A DNA stretch of 14,487 nt from Caribbeanibacter sp964518305 (GTDB lineage Bacteria; Gemmatimonadota; Gemmatimonadetes; Palauibacterales; Palauibacteraceae), in assembly GCA_964518305.1 (NCBI GenBank), contig CAZFDK010000067.1, positions 1-14,487 on the forward strand, given 5' to 3'. Made by a program: the position numbers and the translations under genes. The notes under the pieces are model-generated. The model was not told the origin of the DNA and did no database searches. It was given only the letters and a program-made list of their open reading frames with translations. Below, piece by piece: positions 14,341 to 14,487 of this stretch (the first letter of the stretch is position 1; each line of letters opens with the position of its first letter).

Positions 14341-14487
14341 TCAGACGGAGACGCCGGCCCGGTTCAGCAGCCGGCGCCCCCGGTCGGTTATGCGGTCGGC
14401 GGTCCAGGGCGGGTCCCAGACCGTTTGCACGCTGACCCGGGAGACGCCGCCAATCTCCCGGAGCCGCTCGCGAACGTCCCACCGGAT
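14341..14487 (-). CDS. paaD: PaaD DUF59/MIP18 domain protein, C-terminal end (start outside window)
   Basis: The minus-strand frame is open from the right edge to a TGA at 14341-14343, giving 48 residues without a stop. It includes VSVQTVWDPPWTADRITDRG followed by RRLLNRAGVSV. The DPPWT-D-IT-GR-L-G pattern is the end of the DUF59 (MIP18-like) domain of PaaD, a factor thought to be needed for maturation of the epoxidase metal centre. The protein stops where E. coli PaaD continues into its zinc ribbon; that ribbon is encoded separately at 12934-13161. It is too short for the standard ORF list because it has no start codon in the window. Confidence 0.8.
   Translation of the reverse strand: MRWDVRERLREIGGVSRVSVQTVWDPPWTADRITDRGRRLLNRAGVSV

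Overview
This is GC-rich, gene-dense bacterial DNA whose proteins carry many Asp and Glu residues, which suggests a moderately halophilic or haloalkaliphilic host. The order dnaE-accA-ricT(PSP1)-metG-M23 peptidase, the secreted M28 peptidase and one promoter resembling the Bacteroidetes type point to the FCB group, most likely Gemmatimonadota. That placement is an inference; no rRNA or other marker is present. Some genes have Shine-Dalgarno sequences (accA, the M23 gene, the lipoprotein gene, paaB), while others (metG, the fad gene, the GNAT gene) show none.

Bases 2-4920 (+) are a tight housekeeping operon. It holds the 3' part of dnaE (replicative polymerase alpha), accA (fatty acid synthesis), a RicT/PSP1 protein and metG, with gaps of 13, 19 and 21 nt. 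Next come two envelope genes on the same strand: a membrane-anchored coiled-coil LytM/M23 protein (5125-6075) and an unrecognised coiled-coil lipoprotein (6334-7095). The lipoprotein has its own candidate promoter behind a pair of hairpins.

Bases 7214-10444 (+) hold a fused enoyl-CoA hydratase/3-hydroxyacyl-CoA dehydrogenase (FadJ/FadB type). It is followed 21 nt later by an unusual DUF402 domain joined to a five-helix membrane region. An M28 zinc aminopeptidase with signal peptide and C-terminal Fn3-like domain (10493-11956) lies on the minus strand, divergent from a GNAT acetyltransferase (12112-12579, +).

Bases 12580-12933 hold no convincing gene, but contain three GTTTCAG-headed imperfect palindromes spaced exactly 23 bp apart. 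To the right, on the minus strand and running in from the right edge, is part of a phenylacetyl-CoA epoxidase (paa) operon: the end of a PaaD DUF59 protein, paaB, paaC, and a separate PaaD-type zinc ribbon. PaaD is therefore split into two genes with paaB and paaC between them. The paa genes (ring epoxidation) and the fad gene (beta-oxidation) could belong to one acyl-CoA catabolic route, although they are not co-transcribed.

I saw no tRNA, rRNA, insertion sequence, CRISPR array or phage genes. Most of the window is ordinary core genome. The points most worth a second look are the 23-bp-spaced palindromes, the split PaaD, the PaaC with an apparently intact di-metal ligand set, the DUF402-membrane fusion and the His-to-Asn change in the M23 active site.
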